Counted from the stretch's first letter, positions 36,121 to 48,386 are shown. The stretch: DNA of 64,000 bases from Prostheceraeus crozeri (GCA_907163375.1 CAJQUW010014367.1:1-64000); one strand, 5' to 3'. The notes: generated by a model from the sequence alone, not told the origin. A program made the numbers and translations.

Positions 36121-37071
36121 GTGTGAAGTTAGCGGAACCACTCAGCGGAACCATTTTTTATTATAGCTTAATTCTATTCGAAACAGATGCTAGTTTGTCA
36201 ATTTCAGTCTCCTGATTACGAATCTGAGCTCAGATTTCACAAATTCACAGACGTTTTTGAGAAATTCAAGTTTAAAGATAAAAAAGTGGTTCCGCTGTGA
36301 AGTTAGCGGAACCAATTGCTGAGTCTCGCTGATAGACGCAGTAAATCAATTTGTTTTGGTCGCTACCCGATTAATTTTGTTGTGCTGATTACGAATATGT
36401 GCTAACTTCACAATCAGCTTGCAGAAAGGTCCATGAAAACCGTAAAATCAATTTTTCTCGGCAAGTACTTTTCCTCCCGTGAAATCGGACGGCAAACCGT
36501 GTCTATTGCAGTGATTCTCTGCAAAAATTAGAATTTGAAATTGTAATGCCAGTAGGTGGTTCCGGGCACTTCACAGCGGACCCAGATAGAGGAATATCTT
36601 TGCAATGCGGGCGAGTTTTGCAAATCTAATTACATATTTGTGATTAGGAGCTTCAAATTAGTAGGAGAGGATGGATTTTGCTGAAAAATTCTTTGTATTG
36701 AAAAATGGTTCCGCTAACTTCACAATCAGCTTACAAAAAAAGTGAAATTCACATTTCCGGGTGAAATCTGCATTGTTTTGAAAGATGAGGCACATATTCG
36801 TGATCAGCACAACAAAATTGATCGGGTAGCGACCAAAAGAAATTGATTTACTGCGTCAATCAGCAAGACTCAGCAATTGGTTCCGCTAACTTCACAGCGG
36901 AACCACTTTTTTATCTTTAAACTTGAATTTCTCAAAAACGTCTGTGAATTTGTGAAATCTGAGCTCAGATTCGTAATCAGGAGACTGAAATTGACAAACT
37001 AGCATCTGTTTCGAATAGAATTAAGCTATAATAAAAAATGGTTCCGCTGAGTGGTTCCGCTAACTTCACAC
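36121..37071. mobile_element. 951-bp foldback element with ~290-bp inverted arms
   Basis: Begins GTGTGAAGTTAGCGGAACCA and ends in its reverse complement. The two arms (about 36121-36415 and 36780-37071) match almost perfectly over roughly 290 bp. ACGT flanks both sides (36117-36120, 37072-37075), a possible 4-bp target duplication. The word GTGAAGTTAGCGGAACC or its reverse recurs about seven times, at the tips, in the arms and in the centre. It is non-coding and sits in the 5' part of the piggyBac element, which it therefore post-dates. Confidence 0.82.
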
Positions 37072-37100
37072 ACGTGGGGCTTGTCTAATCATAACAGCCA

Positions 37101-38290
37101 ATGAGATTTCTACTAATTTGTCATGACCCGAGTATTAAAAAACACTCTTTGGATAAAGTTCGAGCCAAAACAGTGATGGAAAGTACGGCGTCAGAATACG
37201 GCCGCAAATGCAATAGAATAAATCTGCTGATGATGATGAGCAACCATCCGACATGGATGAAGATTCAGATGAAAGCAGCTAGATGTTTGCGATGGGCCTA
37301 TAGCAGCCAAAGCAGCAGTGGTTGCTCAGCGTCTGACGACGATGAACCGGTAAGCCTATAAAACGGTGAACGTCACTTGCAGCTGGGATTTCGGATCTTC
37401 GTGGAAAGCATGTTGAAGAGTACATGACAGATCCATCAGCGAATTACAGAAGCTGAAGCATTCAATTTCATTAGTAGAAGGACTGGACCTACATCGGATT
37501 GCAGAAATGCAGTAGAGTCACAAACTTCTTGGCGATTGCTGATGGACATCATGGTAACGTACACAAGCGAGGGGAAAGAAAAGAAGAGGAATGATAACAG
37601 GGGTAAGAGTATGGCAGCAGCCGACGAAGCTTATAAGTCTGTCGGACTCATTGGAATTCTCTACTTTGGTGGCAGTCAACTGAAGATTCGATTCGCTGCA
37701 AAGCTTTTGGAACAAGGGAGACATGACTACAGGGTAGTCTTCGCTACTATGAGTCTACACAGAATGAGAGAACTGCTACAGAATCTGAGATTTGAGTGTA
37801 AAGCGGAACCCGTGAGTACACGAAAAATAGATAAGATGGCTGCGATAATGGAATTCTTGCTTTTTCGAAAACCAATTGCCGAAATTTTCAAGCCATGATT
37901 CTGTAACATTGGTCTCATTCAGAGAGCGGTGTTGTTTTAGGCAATATTCTAAACTATGTGGACTGTAAATTCTTTTTGAGGTACTGCAGGAGAGAACTTA
38001 TTGTATGATAGAAATCATATCATATTGTGGAAAGGTTAATGACACAATCACTTTCATTCGATGCCGTTTGTAAACTTATCTGCTCAGTAGAAGACAGTGG
38101 CAGCATGGAAAATATAAGCCTCTTTTGCCTCTTCCAGCTTCTACACATGTTTGTCTTTCGTAAGATGACGGAGCTTACTCTGGTTGTAACGATGAAATCA
38201 AGTAAAAGAGAATGGCCATACGCTATGTTTTGCAGATGGCTGATCGAGAAGATGATGCAGATAAGCAGCACCAGATTTTGCTACAAAGAA
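37101..38290 (+). pseudogene. Broken piggyBac transposase
   Basis: Transposase remnant inside the TTAA-bounded element. The stretch 37536-37898 reads YKSVGLIGILYFGGSQL...GRHDYRVVFATMSLHRMRELLQNLRFE...RKIDKMAAIMEFLL, which follows the piggyBac N-terminal domain (I..FIG.L.L.G......F...MS..RF..L...LRFDD.....R..DKLA.IR). Further on, near 38190-38260, SSKREWPYAMFCRWLIEKMMQ resembles the C-terminal (T)KRWP..VF...LD.A..N motif. The catalytic DDD core between them is not recognisable and the spacing is too short, so it is deleted or scrambled. An acidic/basic N-terminal stretch starts near 37101. Several frames are needed, so the gene is dead. Confidence 0.62.
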
Positions 38291-38959
38291 GGAGGCCACC
38301 TTCTTTTTGGAGGAAGTCTGTAGGAGTAGGATGTATTTTAGACGCGAATCTAATGTGATAGATCAGGGACAGATAGACCAAACTATTCATGACATAAGCT
38401 TATCAATGTCCCATGTATTTTCGAACTTGCTTATATTTCTGCAGGAGTATCTTGTCAGTTCGATAGTCTTGAGCTGTCATAAGTCGAGTCGCTACCGTCG
38501 ATAAATGTGCTTCAACATTCACAGTGAAGGGAGCAATGGTCAATGTTGACTTTCAGTAGGCCTAACGTCCTTGATTTAGCAGGCAAAAGCCTAATACGTT
38601 GTTTTAGGCTTTAGTAAGTACAGGATCTTGATTTTCTTATATAAATAGCTTGTCTAGTTTTCAGGAATCAATGCGTATGTGATTCAATGTTCATTTACCT
38701 TCCTCTCGAAACAGAGTCGATTTTTCTTAATGCACAGGTCTCTCTTTTGTAGATTATCAGTCTGTCGATTAAACAGTGTCTTTTCCCGGAAGGATGGTCA
38801 TCGAAGGACAATCAAAATATACTATAGAACATTTAAAGAAGAAGTTTTGACTTTTCAATTGATCTCTGCTACTGATATAATGATCATAAAGACTTGGGGT
38901 CCACAGTGGACCCCATGCGTTAAACTTGTAAGTTTATATCTGCGGTATCGGAGGGTTAA

Positions 38960-39270
38960 GGATTGATGCTTTAATTTAGCAAAGGCCCTATAAATGACAT
39001 TTTGATGAGAAAACTTAATTCTTGTCTCATCACGAAAAGAAGCTTTGAGCCATTTATATGCCTATTAAGGGTAGATGTATTCATTAAACATCTAACATCT
39101 CGTAAAATATTGATATTGCTCGACGTAGGCACAGTTTGCTCACTCTTTTCTATGGAACATTCTCTTTCTATTCTTTTGGTTCATTGACCTAAAAGTGTGC
39201 ATGGGAGCAGCAAAATAAGGAATTTTTGTAATAATTCCAGTAAAACAAGGTTGATAAATATTATTGCATT
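38960..39270. other. No recognisable gene
   Basis: Short spacer between the piggyBac element and a MITE. Nothing recognised. Confidence 0.5.
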
Positions 39271-39444
39271 CACAAGTCAAAACAGCAAAACTCCCCAAGT
39301 TTGGTCGAGATTTATTTTTTTAACGAAGGTTGCCATCAACCGATAGGAGGCGCAGAACGCCGAAGGCCCATCTGGAGCGTGTTTTACTTTTTGACTTTAA
39401 AATAATCTCGACCAAACTGGGGAGTTTTGCTGATTTGACTTGTG
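39271..39444. mobile_element. 174-bp MITE with ~48-bp TIRs
   Basis: Begins CACAAGTCAAAACAGC then AAAACTCCCCAAGTTTGGTC, and ends in the near-reverse complement through GACTTGTG. The arms match over about 48 bases with a few differences. The middle is GC-richer (GGAGGCGCAGAACGCCGAAGG). No clear target duplication. It ends 15 bases before the left boundary of the duplicated segment at 39460. Confidence 0.72.
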
Positions 39445-39459
39445 AAAACATAAAATGAT

Positions 39460-42400
39460 CTCCCGTCGACTGGTCAGTTATGAATATTATCGTAACTCAA
39501 ATTCAGTGAACAAGAGTCTTCTGACTGATGAAAGGATATGTAAGAGGGCCGCCCCTGACCTGACATGATTATGACAAAATTGCATAATGTTGAATAAGAA
39601 AGCGATTACTAAAACTAAGTATTTTGCTAAGGTTTTACTAAAACTTGGATAAAACTGAGTTTACTGGGATACAGATTAAGTTTACTTACTTACTGTTACA
39701 AGACCTCTAATGAAACTAATCGATTGTCAGTTTAATTTTATTTCAGAAATAGTTCAGCTTAGTTTTCTTTGACTGGGTTGTATACCATGTCATGGAGCTC
39801 ATTTGCTGCTTCATTCTTGCTGAACAATTTGCAGATAAGGATCGAATCAGGATCCTACTCCAAACCAATAGAATTAGTGCTGCCTATCCATCTACTTATA
39901 TGATTAACTACAGTAGCATAATTTTGTACTAATATTGTGCCTAAGCAATTGAATACATCCGTAGTTTACCATGACCATGAACATTTCATGTAGAATGCAT
40001 GCGGATCGCTTATCATTTGATTCCTGATTATGAATATTATTGTAATTCAAATTTAGTGTACAAGAGTCTTCTGACTGATGAGAAGGATATGAAAGAGGAA
40101 AGTTGTAACTTAAACAGACTAATAAAAGGAAAACGAAGTAAATAAAATTCCAACAAAGTCAATATATTTACAAAAATACTAAAATATTTATCTTGCAATG
40201 ATATTTAAGTAGCCTATCACTTATAAGTAGGCCTATGCTAAAAATCGGATTCGATATATAATGGCAACACATCAAAATAAATAAATTCGTCTATATAATA
40301 ACAGAAAATAACATAGAGTAGATATATTAGGTAGAGTGGTAACTCCGCATTTATTAAATCCCCAATGTGTATACACTTTCGATTTTATGAAATGAACTCA
40401 TGGGAGATACAGTCGGAATTGCTTCCAAATGTGAGATATGCGCATTTATGTAATTTTGAAGAAATTACAACGGAATTGACTGATCATGATAGCAAAAAGC
40501 AGAAGGAAATGATATCATTTTACAGATTGTCCGTGTCTGACAGCCTTGGTGAGGCAATGTTTGTTAAATTGGCAACTCGATGACCTGCGCTATTGCTTTC
40601 CTGCTGAACATCAAGAGAATCTTCTTAAGCGCGATCAGGCAACAGCTGCCACGGGCATGGCAAAATCACATAATCAAAGACAATGATTTCAATTAACTTT
40701 GAAGGATGTAAATGGGTCCACATCAATTCAGATTCAAGAAATGAAACATGAATTTAGTGAATCATAAAATCAAGCCGGTGAAAATTGAATTAAAAACTTG
40801 AAATTTCAGCCAGGAAAGCACGAATAATATCGCGACTTTTTCATGAAGACTTTCAATATAATACAATTCATGAAATTCTGTCGACAATTAGCTTGATTTC
40901 TGCTTAGTTATGATGCTTATTAGCAAATATTCATTCTCTTTGATGTCCGTCTTGTTTCATACTACTTATATAAGAGAGTCATCTCGGTAGTATATAAATT
41001 GGCAAATTTTGACTTTTTTCAAAAGTACTCAAATGCTTTTTTGGACCACGGGAACGTAATCTCCGCAAAAAACTGAATCTCTTGATATAAAATTTTTCAC
41101 TGTATACAGATACTTTTTTGAGTCGACACTCCATCTATATATCCCTACTCATGGTAAATAATGATTACAACTTTTAGCGAATTGACATTTTTCTTCAATG
41201 TTTATTTCCCGGGAACCACCGAAATTTTGGAAATCGTGTAATTGGGGACCTTACCGCATCGAAGCAGGGATCCAATTCCACGTATTGGCCTGTTTTCATT
41301 TCTTAATGCAACATAGTTCATTATGCAACATGCAATATCATGCAAATATCATGCAACAATAGTTCGTTATTGACTTTAGCTTGTCCCCCACTCCATAGAA
41401 AACGAAAACCTTGAACGCCCTTGAACATCAGTGAAAAATGTCAGCTGAACTTGAAGATCCTACAACTTATAGCATCCCCTCTCAAAAGAGAAGGAGTTTG
41501 GATGTCAGAGGAATTCTCAGTCAATTGCTACAGCCCTTCAATCCTGCCCTTGACTTTGATCACCATCCTGCTTAGATGGTTGGTCGACTTTAAGTTTGTA
41601 TATGCAATCAAGTCTCAAGTCAGTCAAGTAGTTTCATTGATTTGACACATTTTGAGTGGTAGAAGTGGCGCTGGATAAACATATAAGTCAACATCATCTC
41701 AATTTGATGGCTTGTTTATCGGATAGATTTTCTATTATTGTCAATCTTCATTTGTGCCACTTAGCAATGCTTTTGCGCCTCAAAAATCACGCATTGTTTT
41801 GAAACTGTGTAAATTCTCTTATTCATCATTGTATAATCAAATATGGCATTTTTATGTAATGCAATCGTTTATGCCTAATAAACTTACTACAATTTTAACG
41901 ATGGTCAATTGGTAAACAAATAAAAAATATATAAGTTGGTTTCTTGGGTTGATCACTGGCTTACTTTATTGGAACAGTCTGAATGTAATTAAATAACCGG
42001 CAAATTAAATAGCAGATATCATAATAAATAGATATCAGGCTAGGACGGGAACTACTGACACTTTCTTCCAAAATTCTAGCACAAAGGGCTTAATAGCATG
42101 GATTTGTAGATCTAACTGATCAAACGCTGAATACGAAAATCAAATTCTTCATTGTCACAGCCAGTTGCTTTCGGTTATAGGTAAGGTTAAAGGATTCCAA
42201 TTGGAATCCAATGGCAAAATTCAAGAGATATCTATGGATTGTGAAACACTTGACAATTTTCGCACATTTTCTTTTGCAGAAAAGAAACTATTTGCAAGAA
42301 TTTTCAGATCTCTCCTCAATCTTTGTGAAATTCAAGGCTATATTAAAGTAAATATCAGAACTTGATGTTCAAGCTAACATAATGTTATTAACTGTACCTA

Positions 42401-42636
42401 CATGTAAATATGACTTAACATGGAAGAATACATCCAACTATGGATCTATGACTCGGCATTATTCATATGCAATGCACATGCAATTCTTATAACGGACAGA
42501 ATATTTTGGACTTAGATCGATTTCACATGAAATCACAGCTGCTGTACGATGTTTCCAGAGGATTATCAATAATTAATTGCAATTTATTTGAACAAAGAAA
42601 TTAATTAATTGAAATTGGAAAAAAACATCAATTAAT
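39460..42636 (+). repeat. Segmental duplication, left copy (3.18 kb)
   Basis: Bases from CTCCCGTCGACTGGTCAG (39460) to AACATCAATTAAT (42636) recur almost unchanged at 48420-51594. Only scattered substitutions and one- or two-base indels separate the copies, for example near 39585, 39920 and 40670. The segment contains a family-A TIR element and no recognisable gene; its short ORFs are unlike any family I know. The right edge abuts the satellite array. Confidence 0.9.
40312..41153 (+). mobile_element. Family-A TIR element, copy 5
   Basis: Starts CATAGAGTAGATATATTAGG then TAGAGTGGTAACTCC, and ends GAGTCGACACTCCATC then TATATATCCCTACTCATG. The TIR is recognisable with a few substitutions. It lies inside the duplicated segment, so it was there before the duplication. 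Confidence 0.8.
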
Positions 42637-45600
42637 GTTGAAAATTTTTCTCTCCGATTGACTTGAAACTCTCCGATTGACATGAAACTCACCATACAGA
42701 TAAAGAATTTGACGCTGATTTCAAATCTGAAATCCGTTTTCCCATCCGATGCTTCGTTTTGAAGCTACAGCCCAAAACGTCCCAAATTCTAACTCTGTCG
42801 TTTTTCGCCAATGTCCCAAAATCTTAAATGGCGTCTCACATCTAAACGAAGACAGATAGGAACAAGCCGATTCTTTCAGTGAATTTGTCTCACTCTTAGC
42901 TTTCAAACGAGCTATAGCACGACTAAATCCGTTCACTGGAAGCCAAAATCGAAGCAAGCTGTCCAGAGGGGGGGGGACGAGAGCAAAAATTTTTCTCGCC
43001 GATTGACTTGAAACTCACCATACAGATAGAGAATTTCACGCTGATTCCAAATCTGAAATCCGTTTTCCCATCCGATGCTTCGTTTTGAAGCTACAGCCCA
43101 AAACGTCCCAAATTCTAACTCTGTCGTTTTTCGCCAATGTCCCAAAATCTTGAATGGCGTCTCACATCTAAACGAAGACAGATAGGAACAAGCCGATTCT
43201 TTCAGTGAATTTGTCTCACTCTTAGCTTTCAAACGAGCTATAGCACGACTAAATCCGTCCACTGGAAGCCAAAATCGAAGCAAGCTGTCCAGAGGGGGGG
43301 GGGACGAGAGCAAAAATTTTTCTCGCCGATTGACTTGAAACTCACCATACAGATAGAGAATTTCACGCTGATTCCAAATCTGAAATCCGTTTTCCCATCC
43401 GATGCTTCGTTTTGAAGCTAGAGCCCAAAACGTCCCAAATTCTAACTCTGTCGTTTTTCGCCAATGTCCCAAAATCTTAAATGGCGTCTCACATCTAAAC
43501 GAAGACAGATAGGAACAAGCCGATTCTTTCACTGAATTTGTCTTACTCTTAGCTTTCAAACGAGCTATGGCACGACTAAATCCGTTCACTGGAAGCCAAA
43601 ATCGAAGCAAGCTGTCCAGAGGGGGGGAGACGACAGCGAAAATTTTTCTCGCCGATTGACTTGAAACTCACCATACAGATAGAGAATTTCACGCTGATTC
43701 CAAATCTGAAATCCGTTTTCCCATCCGATGCTTCGTTTTGAAGCTAGAGCCCAAAACGTCCCAAATTCTAACTCTGTCGTTTTTTCGCCAATGTCCCAAA
43801 ATCTTAAATGGTGTCTCACATCTAAACGAAGACAGATAGGAACAAGCCGATTCTTTCAGTGAATTTGTCTCACTCTTAGCTTTCAAACGAGCTATAGCAC
43901 GACTAAATCCGTCCACTGGAAGCCAAAATCGAAGCAAGCTGTCCAGAGGGGGGGAGACGACAGCGAAAATTTTTCTCGCCGATTGACTTGAAACTCACCA
44001 TACAGATAGAGAATTTCACGCTGATTCCAAATCTGAAATCCGTTTTCCCATCCGATGCTTCGTTTTGAAGCTAGAGCCCAAAACGTCCCAAATTCTAACT
44101 CTGTCGTTTTTCGCCAATGTCCCAAAATCTTAAATGGTGTCTCACATCTAAACGAAGACAGATAGGAACAAGCCGATTCTTTCAGTGAATTTGTCTCACT
44201 CTTAGCTTTCAAACGAGCTATAGCACGACTAAATCCGTCCACTGGAAGCCAAAATCGAAGCAAGCTGTCCAGAGGGGGGGAGACGACAGCGAAAATTTTT
44301 CTCGCCGATTGACTTGAAACTCACCATACAGATAGAGAATTTCACGCTGATTCCAAATCTGAAATCCGTTTTCCAATCCGATGCTTCGTTTTGAAGCTAC
44401 AGCCCAAAACGTCCCAAATTCTAACTCTGTCGTTTTTCGCCAATGTCCCAAAATCTTGAATGGCGTCTCACATCTAAACGAAGACAGATAGGAACAAGCC
44501 GATTCTTTCACTGAATTTGTCTCACTCTTAGCTTTCAAACGAGCTATGGCACGACTAAATCCGTTCACTGGAAGCCAAAATCGAAGCAAGCTGTCCAGAG
44601 GGGGGGGGACGAGAGCAAAAATTTTTCTCGCCGATTGACTTGAAACTCACCATACAGATAGAGAATTTCACGCTGATTCCAAATCTGAAATCCGTTTTCC
44701 CATCCGATGCTTCGTTTTGAAGCTAAAGCCCAAAACGTCCCAAATTCTAACTCTGTCGTTTTTCGCCAATGTCCCAAAATCTTAAATGGCGTCTCACATC
44801 TAAACGAAGACAGATAGGAACAAGCCGATTCTTTCAGTGAATTTGTCTCACTCTTAGCTTTCAAACGAGCTATGGCACGACTAAATCCGTTCACTGGAAG
44901 CCAAAATCGAAGCAAGCTGTCCAGAGGGGGGGGGAGTCAGCGAAATTTTTGTCTCCGATTGACATGAAACTCACCATACAGATAAAGAATTTGACGCTGA
45001 TTCCAAATCTGAAATCCGTTTTCCCATCCGATGCTTCGTTTTGAAGCTACAGCCCAAAACGTCCCAAATTCTAACTCTGTCGTTTTTCGCCAATGTCCCA
45101 AAATCTTAAATGGCGTCTCACATCTAAACGAAGACAGATAGGAACAAGCCGATTCTTTCAGTGAATTTGTCTCACTCTTAGCTTTCAAACGAGCTATGGC
45201 ACGACTAAATCCGTCCACTGGAAGCCAAAATCGAAGCAAGCTGTCCAGAGGGGGGGAGACGACAGCAAAAATTTTTCTCGCCGATTGACTTGAAACTCAC
45301 CATACAGATAGAGAATTTCACGCTGATTCCAAATCTGAAATCCGTTTTCCCATCCGATGCTTCGTTTTGAAGCTAGAGCCCAAAACGTCCCAAATTCTAA
45401 CTCTGTCGTTTTTCGCCAATGTCCCAAAATCTTAAATGGCGTCTCACATCTAAACGAAGACAGATAGGAACAAGCCGATTCTTTCACTGAATTTGTCTCA
45501 CTCTTAGCTTTCAAACGAGCTATGGCATGACTAAATCCGTTCACTGGAAGCCAAAATCGAAGCAAGCTGTCCAGAGGGGGGGGACGTCAGCGAAAATTTT

Positions 45601-48240
45601 TGTCTCCGATTGACATGAAACTCACCATACAGATAGAGAATTTCACGCTGATTCCAAATCTGAAATCCGTTTTCCCATCCGATGCTTCGTTTTGAAGCTA
45701 CAGCCCAAAACGTCCCAAATTCTAACTCTGTCGTTTTTCGCCAATGTCCCAAAATCTTAAATGGCGTCTCACATCTAAACGAAGACAGATAGGAACAAGC
45801 CGATTCTTTCAGTGAATTTGTCTCACTCTTAGCTTTCAAACGAGCTATGGCACGACTAAATCCGTCCACTGGAAGCCAAAATCGAAGCAAGCTGTCCAGA
45901 GGGGGGGAGACGACAGCAAAAATTTTTCTCGCCGATTGACTTGAAACTCACCATACAGATAGAGAATTTCACGCTGATTCCAAATCTGAAATCCGTTTTC
46001 CCATCCGATGCTTCGTTTTGAAGCTAGAGCCCAAAACGTCCCAAATTCTAACTCTGTCGTTTTTCGCCAATGTCCCAAAATCTTAAATGGCGTCTCACAT
46101 CTAAACGAAGACAGATAGGAACAAGCCGATTCTTTCAGTGAATTTATCTCACTCTTAGCTTTCAAACGAGCTATGGCATGACTAAATCCGTTCACTGGAA
46201 GCCAAAATCGAAGCAAGCTGTCCAGAGGGGGGGGGACGTCAGCGAAAATTTTTCTCGCCGATTGACATGAAACTCACCATACAGATAGAGAATTTCACGC
46301 TGATTCCAAATCTGAAATCCGTTTTCCCATCCGATGCTTCGTTTTGAAGCTACAGCCCAAAACGTCCCAAATTCTAACTCTGTCGTTTTTCGCCAATGTC
46401 CCAAAATCTTAAATGGCGTCTCACATCTAAACGAAGACAGATAGGAACAAGCCGATTCTTTCAGTGAATTTGTCTCACTCTTAGCTTTCAAACGAGCTAT
46501 GGCACGACTAAATCCGTTCACTGGAAGCCAAAATCGAAGCAAGCTGTCCAGAGGGGGGGGGAGTCAGCGAAATTTTTGTCTCCGATTGACATGAAACTCA
46601 CCATACAGATAAAGAATTTGACGCTGATTCCAAATCTGAAATCCGTTTTCCCATCCGATGCTTCGTTTTGAAGCTACAGCCCAAAACGTCCCAAATTCTA
46701 ACTCTGTCGTTTTTCGCCAATGTCCCAAAATCTTAAATGGCGTCTCACATCTAAACGAAGACAGATAGGAACAAGCCGATTCTTTCAGTGAATTTGTCTC
46801 ACTCTTAGCTTTCAAACGAGCTATGGCACGACTAAATCCGTCCACTGGAAGCCAAAATCGAAGCAAGCTGTCCAGAGGGGGGGAGACGACAGCAAAAATT
46901 TTTCTCGCCGATTGACTTGAAACTCACCATACAGATAGAGAATTTCACGCTGATTCCAAATCTGAAATCCGTTTTCCCATCCGATGCTTCGTTTTGAAGC
47001 TAGAGCCCAAAACGTCCCAAATTCTAACTCTGTCGTTTTTCGCCAATGTCCCAAAATCTTAAATGGCGTCTCACATCTAAACGAAGACAGATAGGAACAA
47101 GCCGATTCTTTCAGTGAATTTATCTCACTCTTAGCTTTCAAACGAGCTATGGCATGACTAAATCCGTTCACTGGAAGCCAAAATCGAAGCAAGCTGTCCA
47201 GAGGGGGGGGACGTCAGCGAAAATTTTTCTCGCCGATTGACTTGAAACTCACCATACAGATAGAGAATTTCACGCTGATTCCAAATCTGAAATCCGTTTT
47301 CCCATCCGATGCTTCGTTTTGAAGCTACAGCCCAAAACGTCCCAAATTCTAACTCTGTCGTTTTTCGCCAATGTCCCAAAATCTTAAATGGCGTCTCACA
47401 TCTAAACGAAGACAGATAGGAACAAGCCGATTCTTTCAGTGAATTTGTCTCACTCTTAGCTTTCAAACGAGCTATGGCACGACTAAATCCGTTCACTGGA
47501 AGCCAAAATCGAAGCAAGCTGTCCAGAGGGGGGGGGAGTCAGCGAAATTTTTGTCTCCGATTGACATGAAACTCACCATACAGATAAAGAATTTGACGCT
47601 GATTCCAAATCTGAAATCCGTTTTCCCATCCGATGCTTCGTTTTGAAGCTACAGCCCAAAACGTCCCAAATTCTAACTCTGTCGTTTTTCGCCAATGTCC
47701 CAAAATCTTAAATGGCGTCTCACATCTAAACGAAGACAGATAGGAACAAGCCGATTCTTTCAGTGAATTTGTCTCACTCTTAGCTTTCAAACGAGCTATG
47801 GCATGACAAAATCCGTCCACTGGAAGCCAAAATCGAAGCGAGCTGTCCAGAGGGGGGGGACGTCAGCGAAAATTTTTCTCTCCGATTGACTTGAAACTCA
47901 CCATACCGATGCAGAATTTCACGCTGAATCCGAATCTGGAATCCGTTTTCTCATCCGATGCTTCGTTTGGGCTCTACACACCAAAACGTCCCAAATTCTA
48001 ACTCTGTCGTTTTTTCGAAAAATGTTGAAAATTTTTTCTCGCCGATTGACTTCAAATTCACCATACCGATGCGGAATTTTACGCTGATCACGAATCTAAA
48101 GTCCGTTTCACCATTCCACCACGCCAACCTAGACGGTCGCCCACGTCAACCTAGACGGTCGCCCGCGTCAACCTAGGCGGTCGGCCACGTCAACCCATAC
48201 GAGACCAACACATCCGAGTCTCACACTCTGTCGTTTTCGA
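42637..48240. repeat. 326-bp satellite array, about 16 copies plus diverged end units
   Basis: Tandem array with a period of 324-327 bp, marked by a run of 7-10 G after CTGTCCAGAG at about 42966, 43293, 43620, 43947, 44273, 44599, 44926, 45249, 45576, 45899, 46226, 46552, 46875, 47202, 47527 and 47851. Units are nearly identical. The first (42637-42966) and those after 47860 are diverged. Variant words after the G-run (GTCAGCGAAATTTTTGTCTC, GACGACAGC, GACGTCAGC) recur in the order A-B-C with a three-unit period of about 976 bp from 46564 on. The minus strand of most units is open for about 100-123 codons, but these frames lack an ATG and break with G-run length, so I do not call them genes. 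Confidence 0.95.
48119..48196. repeat. 22-bp minisatellite, 3.5 copies
   Basis: Unit CCACGTCAACCTAGACGGTC (plus GC) repeated with small changes, in a GC-rich patch at the diverged right end of the satellite array. It does not occur in the regular 326-bp units. Confidence 0.8.
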
Positions 48241-48324
48241 GGGGGGGGGGAGTCAGCGAACATGTTGTGAACGTGAACCAACCTGGCCGGCACACCACGA
48301 CAGACCACAACCTCTGTCGTTCCA

Positions 48325-48386
48325 GAGGGGGGGGGAGGGGAGGGGGAGGGGAGGGGGAGGGGAGGGGGAGGGGGAGGGGGAGGGGG
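48325..48386 (+). repeat. G-rich (GGGGGA)n tract
   Basis: About 60 bases made only of G and A, with runs of four to ten G separated by single A, followed by CGCGCC. It has strong potential to form G-quadruplexes on the plus strand and is the last block before the right copy of the duplicated segment. Confidence 0.9.

Larger units (their letters stand above)
35421..38959 (+). mobile_element. piggyBac element bounded by TTAA, 3.5 kb
   Basis: Left end TTAACCTTCCGATACCGC (35421). The right end is the reverse of TTAACCCTCCGATACCGC, with TTAA at 38956-38959. TTAA target duplication is the signature of piggyBac. Just inside each end lies a palindrome of the type GGGTCCACnnTGGACCC (about 35443-35460 and 38897-38913). 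The transposase frame (37101 to about 38290) is broken. The element also carries a 951-bp foldback insertion at 36121-37071. The flanking TTAA and near-matching ends show that it entered as a full-length unit. Confidence 0.85.

Noticed and set aside
35865-36215. 116-codon ORF in the 5' part of the piggyBac element as part of the transposase
   Set aside because: It runs into the foldback element and shows no piggyBac motif; probably chance.
40365-40583. 72-codon ORF repeated at 49324-49542
   Set aside because: It lies entirely inside a family-A non-coding TIR element; repetition follows from the segmental duplication.
42721-47820. A family of tandem protein genes on the minus strand of the satellite (100-225 codons each)
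   Set aside because: None starts with a true ATG in frame (the apparent start is a TTG before CTTCGATTTTGG), and the frame depends on a variable G-run. Copying one open unit makes many open ORFs. Better explained as a satellite.
42966-47860. CRISPR-like array of regularly spaced G-runs
   Set aside because: The whole 326-bp unit is conserved, there are no unique spacers, and the context is eukaryotic.
48325-48386. Telomeric or interstitial telomere repeat
   Set aside because: The tract is (GGGGGA)n, not TTAGGG or a known animal variant, and no degenerate telomere units flank it.
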